Shown here: piece by piece, positions 24,630-33,769 of the stretch | Layout of the letters: every line of letters starts with the position of its first letter | Numbering within the stretch: the first letter of the stretch is position 1 | Origin: Bacteroides sp. | GTDB lineage: Bacteria; Bacteroidota; Bacteroidia; Bacteroidales; Bacteroidaceae | Direction: 5' to 3' | NCBI GenBank assembly: GCA_019416685.1 | Contig: DXWV01000070.1 | Location: forward strand, 1-61,269 | Length of the DNA stretch: 61,269 bases | The notes under the pieces: model-generated | Databases searched by the model: none | What the model was told of the DNA's origin: nothing | The model's input: the letters and a program-made list of their open reading frames with translations, nothing else | Translations under genes and position numbers: made by a program

Positions 24630-25436
24630 ATGAAAAACCATCACGTGAGCAGGAAAGCAAAGGTGTTTTCTGCCTGTTTTTTCTTGGTAATAATAGGTTT
24701 GTGGAGCACTACTATTGAAGCACAAGAGCAATATGCCTATAAGTATAATGTTACTTCCAATGGAGAAGATACGCTTTATTACCGATGTTTACAACCGGAT
24801 AACCTTTGCTCCGGAAAGAAATACCCTTTGGTTTTGTTTTTACATGGTGCGGGAGAACGTGGGAATGACAATGAAACTCAACTAAAACACGGTTCAGGAT
24901 TATTTCTCAATCCGGTAAATAGAGAAAAGTTTCCGGCTTTTGTAATATTTCCGCAATGTCCTAAAAAAAACTTTGGTCCTTTTATTGCTGAACCCTCTAA
25001 CTTTGATGGAAGTAGTTTTCCGGAAACATTCGAGATGAGCCCTTTTATTATTCAGGTGAAAAACTTATTGGATGATTATATGAATAAGCCTGAAGTTGAT
25101 AAAAGCAGGATATACATTATTGGTTTGTCGATGGGAGGAATGGGTGTCTACGATATGGTATGCCGTTTTCCGGATCTTTTTGCAGCGGCTGTTTCTATTT
25201 GCGGATCTGTGAATGTACAGCGGTTACCAAAAGCAAAGGAAGTCTGTTTTCGGATATTTCACGGAGAAAAGGATACGGCTGTGCCTGTAGAGTGTTCCAG
25301 GCAAGCTTATGAAGTATTAAAAAGATGCGGTGCTAAAGTCGAATATATTGAATTCTATGGATGTGATCATCTTTCCTGGAATCCGGCTTTTAATTTTCCT
25401 GATTTTATGGATTGGCTATTTGAGAAGCAGAAGTAA
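24630..25436 (+). CDS. Secreted alpha/beta-hydrolase esterase
   Basis: Probable carboxylesterase of the feruloyl/acetyl esterase or peptidase S9-like group. Signal peptide ends near AQ (31-32). The oxyanion segment FLHGAGERG (70-78), nucleophile GLSMGG (Ser167), acid HGEKD (Asp215) and base GCDHLSW (His247) form a full triad. 268 residues, single domain. It lies 109 bp before the PUL sigma gene on the same strand and could act on acylated glycan, but it has no shared regulatory motif that I could see. Confidence 0.85.
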   Translation: MKNHHVSRKAKVFSACFFLVIIGLWSTTIEAQEQYAYKYNVTSNGEDTLYYRCLQPDNLCSGKKYPLVLFLHGAGERGNDNETQLKHGSGLFLNPVNREKFPAFVIFPQCPKKNFGPFIAEPSNFDGSSFPETFEMSPFIIQVKNLLDDYMNKPEVDKSRIYIIGLSMGGMGVYDMVCRFPDLFAAAVSICGSVNVQRLPKAKEVCFRIFHGEKDTAVPVECSRQAYEVLKRCGAKVEYIEFYGCDHLSWNPAFNFPDFMDWLFEKQK

Positions 25437-25473
25437 ATTATGAGTTTTTGTGAATAGTACAAATGTTTTTATT

Positions 25474-25481
25474 TATCTTTG
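25474..25481 (+). promoter_or_regulatory. -7 box of the PUL sigma gene
   Basis: TATCTTTG is a perfect TAnnTTTG box, with TTTG at 25447-25450 upstream (23-bp spacing, slightly long). So the sigma gene is probably read by the housekeeping sigma factor, unlike fecR and susC. Confidence 0.6.
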
Positions 25482-25545
25482 AAGTACAACAATCAAATCT
25501 TTTACTTAATTTGGCTAAAATGATGAGCCGATCTGGGAATTAACT

Positions 25546-26163
25546 ATGGCTATTACACTAAAAGATGCCGTTATTATCACTGATAATAATGTCATAGAGC
25601 ATTTGAAAAAGGGAAATGAGTGTGCTTTCCGTTTTATTTTCGATAAATATTATGATTACCTGTGCTTGATTGCGGATAGTTATCTGAGGGATAGTTTTAT
25701 ATCGGAAACGATAGTAGGAGAAATCATTTATAATTTGTGGGAAATAAAAGAGAGTGTGGATATTAAATATTCACTGCGGTCGTATCTGGTGCGAAGCGTG
25801 AAAAACCGCTGTATCAACTATCTTCAGCAGGAATATGTGCAACGGGAGGTCAGTATTAATCAATATGAAGATAAAGCGGCTATCGAAGAGCTGTTTTTTA
25901 TCGAAAGCAAACATCCGTTGGAGAGTTTGCTTGAACAGGAACTGGAAAATAAAATAAATGAGGTGATAAATAGCTTGTCTCCCGAGTGTCGGCAGGTATT
26001 CCGGATGAGCCGTTTTGATAATATGAAGTATGAGGAGATAGCAAGTATGTTGAATATCTCTGTTAATACAGTAAAGTATCATATGAAAAATGCGTTGATG
26101 AAGTTAAGGGCAGAATTAAAGGATTATGTGATATCAATTCTTGTGTTATTAACGATCATTTAA
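25546..26163 (+). CDS. ECF sigma-70 factor of the PUL
   Basis: Sigma factor of the Bacteroides PUL-associated ECF group. Region 2 is at about residues 25-95 (ECAFRFIFDKYYDYL, RSYLVRSVKNRCINYL) and region 4 at about 140-195 (SPECRQVFRMSRFDNMKYEE, LNISVNTVKYHMKNALMKLR). 205 residues. It is followed by a FecR anti-sigma gene and, further on, an STN-domain SusC, the arrangement in which outer-membrane glycan binding releases the sigma factor. Two copies of a shared bipartite motif in front of fecR and susC are its likely targets. Confidence 0.95.
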   Translation: MAITLKDAVIITDNNVIEHLKKGNECAFRFIFDKYYDYLCLIADSYLRDSFISETIVGEIIYNLWEIKESVDIKYSLRSYLVRSVKNRCINYLQQEYVQREVSINQYEDKAAIEELFFIESKHPLESLLEQELENKINEVINSLSPECRQVFRMSRFDNMKYEEIASMLNISVNTVKYHMKNALMKLRAELKDYVISILVLLTII

Positions 26164-26187
26164 TAATTTTGAAACAAAATAGAAATA

Positions 26188-26219
26188 TCAGACTACACAA
26201 AAACACGAGATACTTGTCT
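26188..26219 (+). promoter_or_regulatory. Putative ECF promoter of fecR
   Basis: TCAGACTACACAA (26188-26200), 10 nt, then TACTTGTCT (26211-26219). The same layout with the same spacing lies before susC at 30118. ACACAA and TGTC are 14 nt apart, as in other ECF promoters with a -10 ending in GTC. The predicted start would leave only a few leader bases before the fecR ATG. Confidence 0.6.
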
Positions 26220-26231
26220 TAGTTATAGATT

Positions 26232-27245
26232 ATGGAGAAAAATATAACAAATATAGATAGCTTAATACTCTCTTTTCTGGAGAGGAGCATTTCTTCCGAA
26301 GAATTACAGGCTTTGAGGAAATGGGTAAAGGAGTCTGCCGAAAATGAAACCTATTTCCGGCAGTTTGAAGAGTCATGGTTAGTTTCTGCCGGTTCTGCAG
26401 AGAAATCCCGTTTTCATAAAGAACAGGCTTACCAAAACTTCGTGGCCCGCATTAATAGTACTGACAAGAAAATAAAGAACAGGACTTTTCCTCTTCGTAA
26501 GGTGTTTTACTATGCAGCCTGCGTGCTCTTTATTTTCATGGCAGGAATTGGAACGCAATACTTATTTGAACGCTTTCAGGATAAAGAGCTTCTGACTTAT
26601 TCTTTGGAAGCTCCCCGAAAAGCAAAGGTGAAGATGAGTTTGCCGGACGGAAGTTTGGTATGGTTGAATGCGGCATCTACTTTGTGTTATAACAACGAGT
26701 TTGGAGTAAGTAACCGTGATTTGACTTTGCAAGGCGAGGGATATTTTGAAATCAGTAAGAATCCTGAATTACCTTTGATTGTAACTTCGGGCAATGTAAA
26801 GGTGCGAGTGCTGGGTACTAAATTTAATGTACAGAACTATCAGGATGATGATGAGATTCGCGTGGCACTTCTGGAGGGTTCTATTGATTTTTCCGATAGT
26901 AGATATGATAAGTCTATTGTGATGAAACCCAACCAGCTGATAACTTGCAATAAAAGAACCGGAGTGCTGACTTTGAAGGATATCAATGCAGAATATGCTA
27001 ATTCATGGATTTATGATGATGTTTTCTTTAATGAAGAGAAGTTGGGTACTATTGCTAAAGTTTTAGAGAGAGCTTTTGATGTTACTATTCATTTTGAAAA
27101 TGATGATTTGAAGAACTTGATATTCTATGGAGACATCACGATAGAAGCTGATAATATAGTACAGATTATGGACATTATGGCAGCTACGAATAAGTTCAAT
27201 TATCGTTATGATATGGATAAAAAGGAGATTCGTATTTATCATTAG
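26232..27245 (+). CDS. FecR-family anti-sigma factor
   Basis: Inner-membrane regulator that holds the adjacent sigma factor and receives the signal from SusC. A cytoplasmic N-terminal domain (about 1-85, FLERSISSEELQALRKWV) precedes one transmembrane segment (about 90-107, YYAACVLFIFMAGIG). The periplasmic FecR domain (about 120-225, LPDGSLVWLNAASTL, GEGYFEI, VLGTKFNV) and a C-terminal DUF4974/STN-like domain (about 260-337) follow. 337 residues. It lies 68 bp after the sigma gene. Confidence 0.95.
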   Translation: MEKNITNIDSLILSFLERSISSEELQALRKWVKESAENETYFRQFEESWLVSAGSAEKSRFHKEQAYQNFVARINSTDKKIKNRTFPLRKVFYYAACVLFIFMAGIGTQYLFERFQDKELLTYSLEAPRKAKVKMSLPDGSLVWLNAASTLCYNNEFGVSNRDLTLQGEGYFEISKNPELPLIVTSGNVKVRVLGTKFNVQNYQDDDEIRVALLEGSIDFSDSRYDKSIVMKPNQLITCNKRTGVLTLKDINAEYANSWIYDDVFFNEEKLGTIAKVLERAFDVTIHFENDDLKNLIFYGDITIEADNIVQIMDIMAATNKFNYRYDMDKKEIRIYH

Positions 27246-27269
27246 TCTTTCTTTCTTTTTCTGATTCTG

Positions 27270-27412
27270 TTCACCACAGAGTCGCACAGAGTTACACAGA
27301 GTTTTAAATCTCTGATGAAACGCGGATGAACGCAGATTAAAAGACTGTAGTTCTTTATCATCTATTTGTTTTTCTTTGCGAAAATCTGCGTTCATCCTGC
27401 GTTTCAATAAAC
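27270..27412 (+). repeat. Dispersed 10-bp-periodic inverted repeat, copy 4
   Basis: CACAGAG units at 10-bp steps (27274-27300), then AACGCGGATGAACGCAGATT, a middle nearly identical to copy 1, and the inverted arm ATCTGCGTTCATCCTGCGTT. It sits inside the PUL, between fecR and the 801-aa gene. Confidence 0.85.
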
Positions 27413-27446
27413 CATCGCCTGTCGCACCTCCCCGTGCGGGAAGCAC
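27413..27446 (-). repeat. GC-rich REP-like repeat upstream of the 801-aa gene
   Basis: This is the same CTTCCCGCACGGGGAG-containing unit as at 7575-7610, again joined to the right end of the 10-bp-periodic element. It ends 14 bp before the chosen ATG at 27461. Confidence 0.75.
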
Positions 27447-27460
27447 AAAATACAATTCAC

Positions 27461-29866
27461 ATGAAAGAGCAGCGCAAATGTTTCGTTTTTTACTGCATTG
27501 TTTTTGTATTCATAATTCAGCCTTTATCTCTTGTTGCTAAAGATTATCTGACGCTGGGTAGTGAACAACAAGGGTGGAGAGTACTCATTCATCCCGAAAG
27601 TGGAGTTATTCATCAATATCAGCAGCAAATAGGGAATGTATGGGAAATAATTCCTTTCAGAGAGGATACATTGGCCGGTCCGGCCTGGAAAGGCATACGG
27701 CTGTCTCCATCCTCTGGTCAGCCCGGCACTTTTGAAGCAGAAACAAGAGCTATTCATTATGCACTCCGCTATCGTCCTGCAGCAGATCATTTGATTGTAG
27801 AGTGTATACTCTCCAATCGGGGAAAAGAAATCTTTGAACCGGAATATTCCCGTCTTTTTATTGGAATAGACTCAGAGATGAAAACATTTCCGGAGTGGGA
27901 CACTAAGTTCTTTCCTACTTTACTACGGTGTGAGAAAGATTTTACCTGGGGATATTTCATGTCTCCGAGGCAGGTTATTATGGGAATTGGTATAGAAGAG
28001 CCGGTTGCTTCCTATACATTGAATTATGTATATGAAGGTTTGTTGGAGTGGAAATGGGGACATCAGATAAAAACTGCAAGTCTGGACTTGCTGCATTGTT
28101 TGCCTTTACCGGAACGACATCCGCAGAACAAAATCTTGCTGAAACCTGGCGAGACTAAAAAGTGGATACTCCATTTGGGAGGTATCGGTCAGCTGTCCGA
28201 AGTGAAAGAAACCTTGTCTCAATGGATACAAGCCCCGATGATTGAGTGTGACAAATACACGATCAGCGGAAAAGAGAAGAGTCGTCTGTATATTCACAGC
28301 CGGTATCCTTTGAAAAGTCTTGTTGTAAAAGCTCCGGATGCTGCATTAACCGAATTATCCGTTGATAAGGTTTCTGAATACTTATATACAGCCAGTTTCG
28401 TACCTTCTGCTCAAAAAGGAGTTTATCAGATCAAGGCCACAACCACAAACCGGAAAACTGCAGAAGCGAGTATTTATGTACGTAATCCCTGGTCATGGTA
28501 CATGAAAAATGCCCGTGACTTTGTTGCGCAGAATCCGCCTTTGTTCTCCAATGGTTGCGAAGCTTTCTATGGTTACTATACTGCTTTTCTTGCCGCCCGG
28601 CATTTTCCGGATACTTCTAAAGATAAGGGACTTGAAGAACGGTTCAACCGTACACTTCCGTTTTTTATAGATACTCTGACCTGGATTCCGAAGAAAGAAG
28701 CAGCACCGGACCGGGTGCAAAACTTCTCTTCGCTGATTGGTATGCTTGTTGATTTATGGGAGGCGACAGGAGAGATTAGTTATCTGGAGAAAGCGGCTCA
28801 TATTGGTGATTATCTTTGTTCGGAGAAGGTTCAGTCCGCGGATGGTGCCTATCGTTCTAAAGGAACACATTATACAGCTGTAATTTATCCTGCAAAATCC
28901 ATGCTTGAGCTGGTTGCAGCCGAAAAGAACTTTATGGGGCTTCCCCAATGGAAAGAACGCTACGAAAGGCATCAAAAGTCGGCCTACAAAGCAATCGACG
29001 ATCTGTTGTTGCGTCTGGACGATATTCAGACAGAAGGAGATATGACTTTTGAAGATGGGATGATAACCTGTAGTGCTTTACAATTGGCTTTGCGCGGTTT
29101 ATCTGAAGAGGATTCTGTCAAACGTCAGCAGTATACGTCGGCAGCAGTTTATTTGATGGACAAACACCAGTGTCTGGAGCAGTTACTCATTCCCGATTGC
29201 CGCATGCGGGGCGGGACGCTTCGTTATTGGGAAGCGCTCGATGTCTATTTCGTTCCCAATCAGATTATGAATTCTCCCCATGGTTGGACGGCCTGGAAAA
29301 TTTATGCCTCTTATTACCTTTATTTATTGACAGGGAAAGTACATTATCTTACTGATTTTATGGATACGTTAGGAGCATGTGCTCAGATTATGGACTTGAA
29401 TGGGCATTTACGCTGGGGATTTGTTCCCGATCCTTATGTAAAAGGGATGGTTTGTGTGGAACGGAGTGACAAACGGCATGACTGGCATCCGGTAGATTCT
29501 ATTGTTGGAGAGCAATATCTGGATATGATCAGTCCCTGGTTACGCCCTGATGACGAGAACTCTGTTTGTGCTTTTGGCGAACGGGGTGGTTCGGGAGATA
29601 ATACAGTACAGGAAATTTTTAAAGTAATGGAGGAGTGTACCCTGACTTCTGCTTATGTAGTGATAGATGAAACGGGCAGGATACAAAGTTGGAATTGTTC
29701 GGCGGGGTATGAAAACGGAGTTCTTCGTATTGTCCCCGATGAAGATTTGATTAACGCTATTCATCTTAATTCATTCCGTAAGATAGAGGTGGAAACCAAT
29801 CTGGCAGGAAAACGCATTCGTAAAAGTTGTTTGCCTGGCATGAGATGGGTAAGAGATGAGCTTTAA
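27461..29866 (+). CDS. Unclassified secreted protein, predicted glycan-active toroid enzyme
   Basis: 801 residues, no family recognised. Signal peptide (1-26, FIIQPLSLVAK). Residues of about 30-350 look beta-rich. From about 355 helical repeats predominate (FYGYYTAFLAARHF, LIGMLVDLWEATGEISYLEKA, MDKHQCLEQLL, MNSPHGWTAWKIYASYYL), the pattern of (alpha/alpha) toroid glycosidases and lyases. Several acidic residues (TFEDGMITC, RYWEALDVYF) could be catalytic. A GTG at 27434 in frame was rejected because it lies inside a repeat. Placement between fecR and susC marks it as part of the PUL; enzyme activity is a prediction. Confidence 0.7.
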   Translation: MKEQRKCFVFYCIVFVFIIQPLSLVAKDYLTLGSEQQGWRVLIHPESGVIHQYQQQIGNVWEIIPFREDTLAGPAWKGIRLSPSSGQPGTFEAETRAIHYALRYRPAADHLIVECILSNRGKEIFEPEYSRLFIGIDSEMKTFPEWDTKFFPTLLRCEKDFTWGYFMSPRQVIMGIGIEEPVASYTLNYVYEGLLEWKWGHQIKTASLDLLHCLPLPERHPQNKILLKPGETKKWILHLGGIGQLSEVKETLSQWIQAPMIECDKYTISGKEKSRLYIHSRYPLKSLVVKAPDAALTELSVDKVSEYLYTASFVPSAQKGVYQIKATTTNRKTAEASIYVRNPWSWYMKNARDFVAQNPPLFSNGCEAFYGYYTAFLAARHFPDTSKDKGLEERFNRTLPFFIDTLTWIPKKEAAPDRVQNFSSLIGMLVDLWEATGEISYLEKAAHIGDYLCSEKVQSADGAYRSKGTHYTAVIYPAKSMLELVAAEKNFMGLPQWKERYERHQKSAYKAIDDLLLRLDDIQTEGDMTFEDGMITCSALQLALRGLSEEDSVKRQQYTSAAVYLMDKHQCLEQLLIPDCRMRGGTLRYWEALDVYFVPNQIMNSPHGWTAWKIYASYYLYLLTGKVHYLTDFMDTLGACAQIMDLNGHLRWGFVPDPYVKGMVCVERSDKRHDWHPVDSIVGEQYLDMISPWLRPDDENSVCAFGERGGSGDNTVQEIFKVMEECTLTSAYVVIDETGRIQSWNCSAGYENGVLRIVPDEDLINAIHLNSFRKIEVETNLAGKRIRKSCLPGMRWVRDEL

Positions 29867-29925
29867 TTCAATATTTGTTCTCTTAGAGATACTTTTCTTT
29901 TATTCCTGAACCTCCTTTTTCTTAT

Positions 29926-30045
29926 CGGTGAGGAACGATGTACGAGATGTACATGTCATACAGTACGAGATGCACATGTCGCGCTGTACGAGATGCACAT
30001 CTCGTACTGCTTTACATGTACATGTTTTACATCGTTCCTCATCGG
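29926..30045. repeat. 23-bp periodic array C inside a long hairpin
   Basis: TACGAGATG starts at 29941, 29964 and 29987, exactly 23 bp apart. A degenerate fourth unit at 30010 matches over ATGTACATGT. The array is enclosed by inverted arms (GAGGAACGATGTA at 29930-29942 and its complement at 30029-30040). It lies in the 374-bp gap before susC, about 75 bp upstream of the putative ECF promoter. Confidence 0.88.
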
Positions 30046-30117
30046 CCTTCGATCGGTTTCGTTAGGACTTCCGGTGGGTTTTATTCTATTAAAATATATT
30101 TAAAAAAAAGTCGGCTT

Positions 30118-30149
30118 TCAGACTACACAATTTCTTCCCGTATCTGTCT
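30118..30149 (+). promoter_or_regulatory. Putative ECF promoter of susC
   Basis: TCAGACTACACAA (30118-30130), 10 nt, TATCTGTCT (30141-30149). The first block is identical to that before fecR and the second differs at two bases. It predicts a leader of about 80 nt to the susC ATG. Confidence 0.65.
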
Positions 30150-30240
30150 CTTATATAAACCGGAATACTTCGATCTATGTATACTATGTTTTGAGATTCC
30201 TGCTTTATTGTTTTTTCCGTATTAATCTTATTTAATCCTT

Positions 30241-33200
30241 ATGATGAAAAAAAAATTAGGACTATTTACATTACTGCTGCTTTGCTGGTGTACCCTGATC
30301 CAGGCACAGAATGTATCGCTTAACCTAAAGAATGTAACGGTTAAGGAAGCGCTTGAAGCCGTAAGAAAACAGACCGGGAAGTCTTTTTTCTTTAATGTAA
30401 ATGACGTCAATATGAATCAGCGTATCACGATGAATATCAAAGACGAATCTTTGGAAAAAGTTCTTGCACTTATTTTGGAAGGGCAACAGTTGAATTATGA
30501 AATAAAAGATAATCATATTATTCTTTCCAAATTACAAGCGAAGGCTCAAGTTGAGAAAGAACTTACTATAAGTGGAAGAGTGACGGATGCAACCGGTGAA
30601 TTATTGATTGGCGTGAATGTAGCCGTGAATGGAGTAGGAATGGGAATTACCGACATCGATGGTAATTACCAGATGAAAGCGCCGGTAGGAAGTACGCTTA
30701 CTTTTACCTATGTGGGCTATAAATCCCTTTCCGTAAAAGTGAAGGAGCGGACTACCATTAACGTAAGAATGGAAGAAGATAATAATGCATTGGACGAGGT
30801 AGTAGTGATTGGTTACGGTACGCAAAAGAAGGTAAACCTTACCGGAGCTGTAGGTTATACCGATTCAAAAGCGATAGAAAACCGTCCGGTAGCCAGTTTA
30901 GGACAAGCCATTCAAGGAGCTATTCCTAACTTGAATATATCCTTCGGATCAGGAAAACCGGGAGAGGTTACCAATATGAATATCCGTGGTTTTGCTTCGA
31001 TCAACGGAGAGTCTAAACCACTGATTCTGATTGACGGAGTGGAAGGAAGCATTGATAATCTGAATCCGCGTGATGTTGAGTCAATCTCTGTATTAAAAGA
31101 TGCTTCCTCGTCAGCCATTTATGGAGCCCGTGCACCGTTCGGAGTTGTTTTGGTAACTACGAAAAAAGGAAAAAGCGGTAAGATGCAAATCAGCTATAAC
31201 GGTCGGTATAGCTTTTCTACCTCTACCACTAAGACTGATTTCATCACTACCGGTTATGATGCTGCCCGGTTGGTAGATGGATTTATGCGCTCTTATAATG
31301 GAAACTCGTATACCCGGTATACGGAAGATGATTATAAAGAGTTGGAAGCGCGTCGTTATGATAAAGTAGAGAATCCGGAACGTCCCTGGACAGTTGTACA
31401 GAATAGGAGTGGAAAAGATACCTATATGTATTATGCTAATTTTGACTGGTATAATTATCTGATCGATGCAAGTCGCCCGACTTGGGATAACAATGTTAGT
31501 ATCTCAGGAGGAGATGATAAAATCAACTATTTAGTTAGTGGAAATTTCAATACGCAGAGAGGTATTTATGTGCAGAATTCCGATCGGTATAAAACTGGAA
31601 ACCTCAGGGCAAGGCTAAATGCGGAAGTTACTTCCTGGTTCTCGCTTAGTTTCACTTCCAGCATGTTTTCTTCCAAATATTCAGCACCGGGATTAGGGCA
31701 TGGAAACAACATACCGAATTATACTTTCCATGCAATGCCTTTCCTGATGCCATATAATCCGGACGGTACTCATGTGTTCCAAACTCCGGTGATAGGTGAA
31801 CAGCCGTCAGACGGTGTACACATTATGACAGCAGACGGTTTCTCTAAATCAGTAGAAGATAAAAAGCAATATACCAATTCGGTAGGTGCTATTTTCAAAA
31901 TATATAAGGGGCTTTCATTCCATGCCAATTATACTTTTAAACATAATATCGTAGATTACATGGAGCGTACGGCTATGTCTCAATTTTCACAGTATCCGGG
32001 TGAATTGGAAGAAGTTACGGGCTCTTTGTTTAAGAATAAGTTACGCCAGCTGGACGAACGTATTTATTACCATAGTACAGATGCTTATTTAAACTATGAG
32101 CAGAGCTTCCATGGACACAACGTGCGTGCTGTAGCCGGATTCAACTATGAACAGAACGCTTACAAACGGATTTATGGTACAAAATTGAATATACAGTCTA
32201 ATACTCTGAATGACTTTAACCTGGGAGAAATAGGTAAAGATGTAACTTTAGAGGGTGGACAAACAGAGTGGGCTATATTAGGTTATTTCGGTCGTTTGGG
32301 ATATGACTGGAAAGGTCGTTATCTGGCTGAATTTAATATGCGTTGGGATGCTTCATCCCGTTTTCCGAAAGATAAACGGTCCGGGATATTTCCTTCGTTC
32401 TCTGCCGGATGGCGTGTGAGTGATGAAAACTTTTTTGAACCCCTCAGAAATGTTGTTTCCAATCTGAAGATCAGAGGCTCTATCGGATCTCTTGGCAATC
32501 AAGCCATTGCTGTAAAAGAAAGCCAGAAGAATTTACCTGCCAATTGCTATCCGTATATACAGTCATTGAATATGGCTTCAATGGGAGGTTATTTGCTTGA
32601 TGGAGAACTTCTTACTTATGCCAATGTAGGCGATCCTGTATCCGGTAACTTTACGTGGGAGACAATTGTTCATAAAAACGTTGGTATTGATCTGGGGCTT
32701 TTCAATGACCGGTTGACTTGTAGTGCGGATTTCTTTATTCGCGATACAAAAGATATGCTTGTTCCCGGGAAATTATTACCTGCTTTATACGGAAGGGATG
32801 CTCCGCGCGAGAACGCAGCTGATTTAAGGACAAAAGGGTTTGAGGTGACGATAGGTTGGAATGATAACTTCTATTTGTTGGGTAAACCTTTCAATTATAA
32901 TCTTTCACTTAGTTTGGCCGATAGTCGTTCGCACATTACAAAATACGACAATCCCCTGAAAGAATTCAGTGCGCCTTATTACGAAGGAATGGAGATCGGA
33001 GAAATCTGGGGATACCATATTGAGGGCTTGTTCGCGACAGATGAAGAAGCGGCTGCTTATCAGGAAGCTGTAGATAATAGTTTTGTATGTAAGAATATTC
33101 TTGAAACTGCTTCTCAGGACTACAGAGGCTTGAGAGCTGGTGATATGAAGTTCGCCGATCTGGATGGGAGCGGTCGGATTGACGATGGTGAGAAAACTGC

Positions 33201-33750
33201 AAATAATCGCGGTGATATGCGCGTGATCGGTAATTCACGCCCCAGATACACATATAGTGGAAATGTCGGTTTCAATTGGTTGGGATTTGACTGTTCAGCT
33301 TTCTTTCAGGGAGTAGGTAAACAAAATCGTTATCCGGGTGGCAATGCTATGTTGTTCTGGGGTGGATATGCCCGTCCTTATAGCTCATTTACTCCGATAG
33401 ATCTTCCGGATAAAATTTGGTCGGAAGATAATCCGGATGCTTATTTTCCCAAGATGCGTGGATATTCTGCACAAGGAGATCGTTCGTTGGCAAAGGTGAA
33501 TGATCGTTATCTACAGAATTTGGCCTATTGCCGTTTGAAGAATTTCACATTCGGCTATACACTACCTAAGGAGTGGACCTCAAAAGTAAAGATGGATCGT
33601 GTAAGATTCTATTTCAGTGGTGACAACTTGCTTACGTGGACCAAACTGAAAAGCAAATATATTGATCCGGAACAATTCTCGGCAGATGCTGATGCACGGG
33701 TTTATCCTTATGCCAAAACATTCTCCTTCGGATTGGATGTAACTTTTTAA
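30241..33750 (+). CDS. SusC/RagA-family TonB-dependent transporter with STN domain
   Basis: Outer-membrane glycan importer and sensor. Signal peptide (1-22, ending IQAQ), an STN domain (about 24-98, LKNVTVKEALEAVRKQTGKS, MNIKDESLEKVLALIL), a carboxypeptidase regulatory-like domain (about 107-185), the SusC plug (LILIDGVEGSIDNLNPRD, SVLKDASSSAIYGARAPFGV) and a barrel ending SFGLDVTF. 1169 residues. The STN domain is what contacts a FecR anti-sigma in this class, matching the sigma/FecR pair upstream. SusD follows 19 bp downstream. Confidence 0.97.
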   Translation: MMKKKLGLFTLLLLCWCTLIQAQNVSLNLKNVTVKEALEAVRKQTGKSFFFNVNDVNMNQRITMNIKDESLEKVLALILEGQQLNYEIKDNHIILSKLQAKAQVEKELTISGRVTDATGELLIGVNVAVNGVGMGITDIDGNYQMKAPVGSTLTFTYVGYKSLSVKVKERTTINVRMEEDNNALDEVVVIGYGTQKKVNLTGAVGYTDSKAIENRPVASLGQAIQGAIPNLNISFGSGKPGEVTNMNIRGFASINGESKPLILIDGVEGSIDNLNPRDVESISVLKDASSSAIYGARAPFGVVLVTTKKGKSGKMQISYNGRYSFSTSTTKTDFITTGYDAARLVDGFMRSYNGNSYTRYTEDDYKELEARRYDKVENPERPWTVVQNRSGKDTYMYYANFDWYNYLIDASRPTWDNNVSISGGDDKINYLVSGNFNTQRGIYVQNSDRYKTGNLRARLNAEVTSWFSLSFTSSMFSSKYSAPGLGHGNNIPNYTFHAMPFLMPYNPDGTHVFQTPVIGEQPSDGVHIMTADGFSKSVEDKKQYTNSVGAIFKIYKGLSFHANYTFKHNIVDYMERTAMSQFSQYPGELEEVTGSLFKNKLRQLDERIYYHSTDAYLNYEQSFHGHNVRAVAGFNYEQNAYKRIYGTKLNIQSNTLNDFNLGEIGKDVTLEGGQTEWAILGYFGRLGYDWKGRYLAEFNMRWDASSRFPKDKRSGIFPSFSAGWRVSDENFFEPLRNVVSNLKIRGSIGSLGNQAIAVKESQKNLPANCYPYIQSLNMASMGGYLLDGELLTYANVGDPVSGNFTWETIVHKNVGIDLGLFNDRLTCSADFFIRDTKDMLVPGKLLPALYGRDAPRENAADLRTKGFEVTIGWNDNFYLLGKPFNYNLSLSLADSRSHITKYDNPLKEFSAPYYEGMEIGEIWGYHIEGLFATDEEAAAYQEAVDNSFVCKNILETASQDYRGLRAGDMKFADLDGSGRIDDGEKTANNRGDMRVIGNSRPRYTYSGNVGFNWLGFDCSAFFQGVGKQNRYPGGNAMLFWGGYARPYSSFTPIDLPDKIWSEDNPDAYFPKMRGYSAQGDRSLAKVNDRYLQNLAYCRLKNFTFGYTLPKEWTSKVKMDRVRFYFSGDNLLTWTKLKSKYIDPEQFSADADARVYPYAKTFSFGLDVTF

Positions 33751-33769
33751 TAAACTTTTAAGAATATAG

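Noticed and set aside
27434..27460. GTG start for the 801-aa protein
   Set aside because: It lies within the GC-rich repeat; the ATG at 27461 begins a clean signal peptide.
29938..30225. 95-codon plus-strand reading frame in front of susC
   Set aside because: It is made of the 23-bp repeat array and an AT-rich leader, and contains the putative ECF promoter. Composition (many M, Y, C) reflects the repeat, not a protein.
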